From IMG/VR virus record IMGVR_UViG_3300046804_002198, positions 1 to 23,520 of that record: a DNA stretch of 23,520 bases; one strand, 5' to 3'. Made by a program: the position numbers and the translations under genes. Shown piece by piece: positions 20,329-23,520 of this stretch. Numbering within the stretch: the first letter of the stretch is position 1; every line of letters begins with the position of its first letter. The stretch is from a virus. The notes below the pieces were generated by a model. It was not told where the DNA came from. It saw nothing but the letters and a program-made list of their open reading frames with translations, and ran no database searches.

Positions 20329-21240
20329 ATGGAAAATACTCAAAAAACAGAGCAAATTGAACTTGAGCTTGATCTTGAACCTTTGGAGGCCGAGAAAAAA
20401 GAAGACGATCTTATTATTGAAGAAGCTCCAGAACCTTCGGTTAAAGTTAAAGAGCCTGAACTTTCAATAGAAGACGGAATAAGCGAATTAAAAGCTCGCC
20501 TTGAAGAAGAAAAAAAAGCTCGCGAAGTTGCTGAAAAACGATATCGTGAAGCTCAAGAACAGGCTGCAGTTGCAAAAAACAACGAAAACGATAGCAATTT
20601 GCGTTTAATTGACAATGCAATTGAGACTGTGAAGCGCAATTCGGAGATTTTAAAACAAAATCTCAAAGATGCTATTGCTATGGGTGATGCAGATTCCCAA
20701 GCTAACATTATGCTTGAGATTCAAAGAGCTAATAGCGATCTGGATAAGCTTATTATTGGCAAAAACCAATATGAAGTTGCCCTTAAACAACAAGCAATCA
20801 CTGATCCAATTGAAAAATTGGCATCTCAGGCAACTCCAGAGTCAGCCAAATGGCTCAGAGAGCATAAAAATTTGCTTTCTGATAGTAGAAAGCTTGATAG
20901 GGCTCTTCGCGCACATCAAGATGCTTTAGATGACGGTATCGAAGTCGATACTCATGAGTATTTTGATTATATTGAGGGCCGATTGGGCATCAATAAACAA
21001 CAACAACAGTCGCAACAAGAGGAGTCGGTTTTGTCAGAAGCGTCAGCACCAACACAACGCAGATCAGCCCCTCCTGCGGCACCCGTATCACGATCTGTCC
21101 CTAATAATAGCGGCACAAGGCAAAATGTTGTGCGCCTGACGGCAGCAGAACGTGAACACGCAGCCGCTTTCGGTATGACCGATCGCGAATACGCTCTTCA
21201 AAAACAAGCCTTGATAAAGGCTGGAAAGATGGCAGGTTAA
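20329..21240 (+). CDS. capsid scaffold-like protein
   Basis: A 303-residue acidic protein with TAAGGAAAT upstream. The first 50 residues are Glu/Leu-rich and unstructured. Residues about 50-160 form strong coiled coils (ISELKARLEEEKKAREVAEK, YREAQEQAAVAKNNEN). A helical middle (ESAKWLREHKNLLSD, RKLDRALRAHQDALDDG) follows, then a Gln/Pro-rich linker (about 220-265). The C-terminal helix-turn-helix-like segment LTAAEREHAAAFGMTDREYA is usual for scaffolds that contact the capsid. It lies between the co-chaperonin and the capsid genes. No protease domain is seen. The call rests on architecture and position. Confidence 0.75.
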   Translation: MENTQKTEQIELELDLEPLEAEKKEDDLIIEEAPEPSVKVKEPELSIEDGISELKARLEEEKKAREVAEKRYREAQEQAAVAKNNENDSNLRLIDNAIETVKRNSEILKQNLKDAIAMGDADSQANIMLEIQRANSDLDKLIIGKNQYEVALKQQAITDPIEKLASQATPESAKWLREHKNLLSDSRKLDRALRAHQDALDDGIEVDTHEYFDYIEGRLGINKQQQQSQQEESVLSEASAPTQRRSAPPAAPVSRSVPNNSGTRQNVVRLTAAEREHAAAFGMTDREYALQKQALIKAGKMAG

Positions 21241-21242
21241 TC

Positions 21243-21803
21243 ATGCGTTCCGCAAGTGAAATTCAACAAGCAAAAACACCGCAAAAAGAGGTTATTGAGC
21301 GTCCTTCCATGCGCGAAGAAACCGTTCGGCCAGAGCCTGCGGCTTCTGAAGACCCCCGCGCACGCGCAGCCAAGCGCGCCGCAGAGCTTCGCGGCCATCT
21401 TGGCAATATTGATGACGGCGTTGATAAATTTTATGCCCCAACCGCCCCAGAAGGGTGGCAGTATGAGTGGAAACGCAAAACCGTCATGGGGTGGGAAGAC
21501 CCAGCTTATATGAACAACTTGATCCGCACAGGTTGGGAGCCAGTACCAGCCTCTCGGCATCCAGAAATGATGCAGAAGGGCTATACGGGCGCGATTGAAC
21601 GTGACGGTCAGGTGCTTATGGAGCGTCCAAAGGAAATCTCTGACGAAATGCGCCGAATTGAACTTATGAAGGCCCGCCAACAAGTAAATATCAAGGCAGG
21701 CCAAATGGATCCCAAAGGCAAAGGCGGCATTATATCTCGCGAAGACGCTCAAATTGCCCCTAAAATCTCCAAGGCGTATGATACTTCAATCCCTGAACAA
21801 TGA
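21243..21803 (+). CDS. conserved phage protein between scaffold and capsid
   Basis: A 186-residue protein starting 2 bases after the scaffold stop. The central block KFYAPTAPEGWQYEWKRKTV, then MGWEDPAYMNNLIRTGWEPV, then PASRHPEMMQKGYTGAIERD, and VLMERPKEISDEMRRIEL is a pattern I recall as conserved across many phages at this position, without assigned role. The N-terminal 50 residues are charged and probably disordered. The C-terminus may also be flexible. A minor head protein is a reasonable guess from context. The terminator follows the stop directly. Confidence 0.75.
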   Translation: MRSASEIQQAKTPQKEVIERPSMREETVRPEPAASEDPRARAAKRAAELRGHLGNIDDGVDKFYAPTAPEGWQYEWKRKTVMGWEDPAYMNNLIRTGWEPVPASRHPEMMQKGYTGAIERDGQVLMERPKEISDEMRRIELMKARQQVNIKAGQMDPKGKGGIISREDAQIAPKISKAYDTSIPEQ

Positions 21804-21812
21804 TCTTGAAAT

Positions 21813-21842
21813 GGGGGCTTCGGCCCCCTTTTCTTTTTTTTA
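21813..21842 (+). terminator. rho-independent terminator before capsid genes
   Basis: GGGGGC-TTCG-GCCCCC (21813-21828) is followed by a T-rich run. It separates the scaffold unit from the decoration and capsid genes, which need their own high-level expression. Confidence 0.92.
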
Positions 21843-21961
21843 AACTAAGTATACTATCCGCAATTGCTCATCTCCCCCCGCTGTGGGAGATTTTAACCAT
21901 CCCCTGTTTCTTAGTCGCCCCGCTGTGCGATGATGGAACTCTCTGAAAGGAGAATACCGTC
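21843..21961 (+). promoter_or_regulatory. capsid operon leader with two hairpins sharing the loop CCCGCTGT
   Basis: A TATACT box (21850-21855) could be a -10; no convincing -35 is visible. The first hairpin is ATCTCCC-CCCGCTGT-GGGAGAT (21870-21891), followed by TTTT. The second is TCGC-CCCGCTGT-GCGA (21915-21930). Both present the same 8-base loop. The ribosome binding site GAAAGGAGAA precedes the ATG at 21962. The repeated loop and strong downstream genes suggest regulated capsid expression. Confidence 0.6.
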
Positions 21962-22588
21962 ATGGCGAATACTTCTGCGCCTTTCGGCTTCTTGGAGTAT
22001 TATGGTGGCGCAGGCGGCGCTCCGACTTTTGCACAGTCGACCCGTCGCATTGCATCTTCCAATACGACTCCAATTTTTACGGGTGATCCCGTGATGCCTG
22101 TTGTCTCGACTGCCAATGGATATATTACGCAGGCGGCTGCAGGATCTACGGCACTTGCTGGCATCTTCGTTGGTTGCTCTTATCTTTCGACCTCTCAGAA
22201 GCGTACCGTCTGGTCGCGCTACTGGCCGGGATCGGATGCTACGGGTGACGTGACGGCTTATGTCATTGACAACCCGAACGCTCGCTTCCTTGTACAGACT
22301 TCTGGTGCTTCCTTCCCGATTACGGGCACGTTGGCAACCCAGACATCTGGTGTTCAAGGCCAATACGCTCAGTTCACTATTGGCTCTGGTAATACAAGCA
22401 CGGGCACGTCGGCTGCTTATCTTTCTTCAGTCGGCACGACGGTTACTTTCCCATTCATCATCGTCGATTATCAGTATCAATCTGGCGCAAACGGTGGCGA
22501 CCCCACCTCTCAGTACTGCAACGTGATCGTTGGCTTTAACAACGAAATCTTCCGCAGTAACGGCGCTGGCCCGACTGGTATTTCGTAA
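21962..22588 (+). CDS. head decoration/stabilisation-like protein
   Basis: A 208-residue protein with the strong site AAAGGAG. It begins MANTSAPFGFLEYYGGAGGA and continues TRRIASSNTTPIFTGDPVMP, GIFVGCSYLSTSQKRTVWSR and YWPGSDATGDVTAYVIDNPN. It is Gly/Ser/Thr-rich and beta-rich, with no membrane segment. I associate this pattern with capsid decoration-type proteins that sit directly before the capsid gene in marine and freshwater phages. Position and composition agree. The exact role on the capsid surface is inferred. Confidence 0.75.
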   Translation: MANTSAPFGFLEYYGGAGGAPTFAQSTRRIASSNTTPIFTGDPVMPVVSTANGYITQAAAGSTALAGIFVGCSYLSTSQKRTVWSRYWPGSDATGDVTAYVIDNPNARFLVQTSGASFPITGTLATQTSGVQGQYAQFTIGSGNTSTGTSAAYLSSVGTTVTFPFIIVDYQYQSGANGGDPTSQYCNVIVGFNNEIFRSNGAGPTGIS

Positions 22589-22603
22589 GAGGAGTAAAGA
22601 CCA

Positions 22604-23518
22604 ATGGCTGTTAATCTTTCACAGATCAAGGATCTTCTCCTCCCCGGTCTTCGCGGTGTCGAAGGCAAATATGAGATGATCCCGTCGCAATACGACAAGA
22701 TCTTCACCAAGCATGACTCAAAGATGGCTCTCGAACGTACCGCAGAAATGCGCTACCTCGGCCTCGCGCAGCTCAAGACCGAAGGTGGTCAGACTGCATT
22801 TGATAACAATGCTGGCGAACGTTTTGTTTACAACCAAGAGCATACTGAAATTGCTCTCGGCTACGCGATCACCCGCAAGGCGATCGATGATAACCTCTAC
22901 AAGAGCCAGTTTGCTCCGTCGAACCTCGGTCTTATTGAATCGTTTCAACAGACCAAGGAAATCTACGGCGCGAATATTCTCAACACAGCTACGACGTACA
23001 ATGCTGCTATCGGCGGTGACGGCGTTGCGCTCTGCGCTACGAACCATCCGATCGACGGCGGTACTGTTGCAAACAAACCTTCAACTGATGTTGATCTTAA
23101 CGAAGCAACCTTGCTGAATGCGATGATCGCAGTCCGTACGAACTTCAAAGATCAAGCAGGCTTGAAAGTGTTTGCACGCGCTCGCAAGCTTGTTGTTCCG
23201 CCGCAGCTTGAGCCTGTTGCAATTCGTCTTACAAAGACAGAACTGCGTCCGGGCACTGCAGACAACGATGTCAACGCGATATTGACCACGGCCGGGGGCT
23301 TGCCCGAAGGTTACATGGTCAACGATTTCTTGACCTCTTCGTATGCATGGTTCTTGCTGACCAACATTGATGGCTTGTCCTATATGGAACGCATTCGCTT
23401 CGAAACAGATATGCAAGTTGATTTCGTGACAGACAATCTTCTTGTAAAAGGTTACGAGCGTTATTCGTTTGGATATTATAATTGGAGAAGTATCTACGGT
23501 TCGTTCCCAACGTCGTAA
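22604..23518 (+). CDS. major capsid protein, Mu gpT-like HK97 fold
   Basis: A 304-residue protein with GAGGAG before the ATG, complete two bases before the window end. It shows the gpT-type order: an N-terminal arm (YDKIFTKHDSKMALERTAEM), the block YLGLAQLKTEGGQTAFDNNA, the E-loop region with NQEHTEIALGYAITRKAIDD, then NLYKSQFA. The internal block LCATNHPIDGGTVANKPSTD and the P-domain helix LNEATLLNAMIAVRTNF follow. The A-domain end reads LSYMERIRFETDMQVDFVTD and SFGYYNWRSIYGS. It forms the icosahedral shell. A P22-like portal beside a Mu-like capsid shows head-module mosaicism. Confidence 0.92.
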   Translation: MAVNLSQIKDLLLPGLRGVEGKYEMIPSQYDKIFTKHDSKMALERTAEMRYLGLAQLKTEGGQTAFDNNAGERFVYNQEHTEIALGYAITRKAIDDNLYKSQFAPSNLGLIESFQQTKEIYGANILNTATTYNAAIGGDGVALCATNHPIDGGTVANKPSTDVDLNEATLLNAMIAVRTNFKDQAGLKVFARARKLVVPPQLEPVAIRLTKTELRPGTADNDVNAILTTAGGLPEGYMVNDFLTSSYAWFLLTNIDGLSYMERIRFETDMQVDFVTDNLLVKGYERYSFGYYNWRSIYGSFPTS

Positions 23519-23520
23519 GA

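Overview
The window is a stretch of a tailed double-stranded DNA bacteriophage (or prophage) in which every supported gene lies on the + strand. The packaging and head genes give the identity: small and large terminase, a P22-like portal, a GroES-like co-chaperonin, a scaffold-like protein, a decoration-type protein and a Mu gpT-like HK97-fold capsid protein. A P22-type portal suggests a podovirus-like particle. No tail gene is in view, so this stays an inference. Several small proteins and leader sequences resemble those of phages of alphaproteobacteria and other aquatic Proteobacteria, but the host cannot be fixed from this sequence.

Layout. Positions 1-3751 hold a tightly packed run of small accessory genes joined by ATGA, TGATG and TAATG overlaps. 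They include a membrane protein, a winged-helix protein, a MazG/DUF6378-like protein, coiled-coil miniproteins and a 211-residue protein of unknown role. Positions 3755-4372 hold a non-coding array of GGCNN pentamers organised in 44-64 bp blocks, closed by a strong UUCG terminator. Positions 4407-7277 hold more small genes, several behind a repeated leader cassette (CTTGCACTG-like promoter element, hairpin, CTAGAT, ribosome binding site). These include a DnaJ-type zinc-finger/OB-like protein, two tandem paralogues and a gene broken by a CCC-TAA frameshift. Positions 7278-7620 hold an AT-rich, low-complexity control region.

From 7621 to 23518 comes the packaging and head module. TerS, TerL and portal are followed by a 58-residue coupled gene and two large multidomain 'polyvalent' proteins. 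The second of these has two ADP-ribosyltransferase-like domains and GG[ED]V punctuation between modules. Next come a Lys/Gly-rich 769-residue protein with repeated KKGGK motifs, a small gene behind a predicted pseudoknot leader, the co-chaperonin, the scaffold-like protein, a conserved virion-associated protein, a terminator and double-hairpin leader, the decoration-type protein and the major capsid protein.

How it fits together: TerS and TerL load DNA through the portal into a prohead built on the scaffold, and the co-chaperonin probably helps the capsid fold. The large ART-bearing proteins sit inside the head operon, which fits proteins carried in the virion and delivered to the host to modify host targets. 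The most unusual features are the pentamer array, the GG[ED]V-punctuated multi-ART protein, a small gene overprinted inside a larger one (13688-13849), the CCC-TAA frameshift, and the anti-Shine-Dalgarno pseudoknot at 19649-19714. No tRNA, rRNA, CRISPR array, integrase or insertion sequence was recognised.
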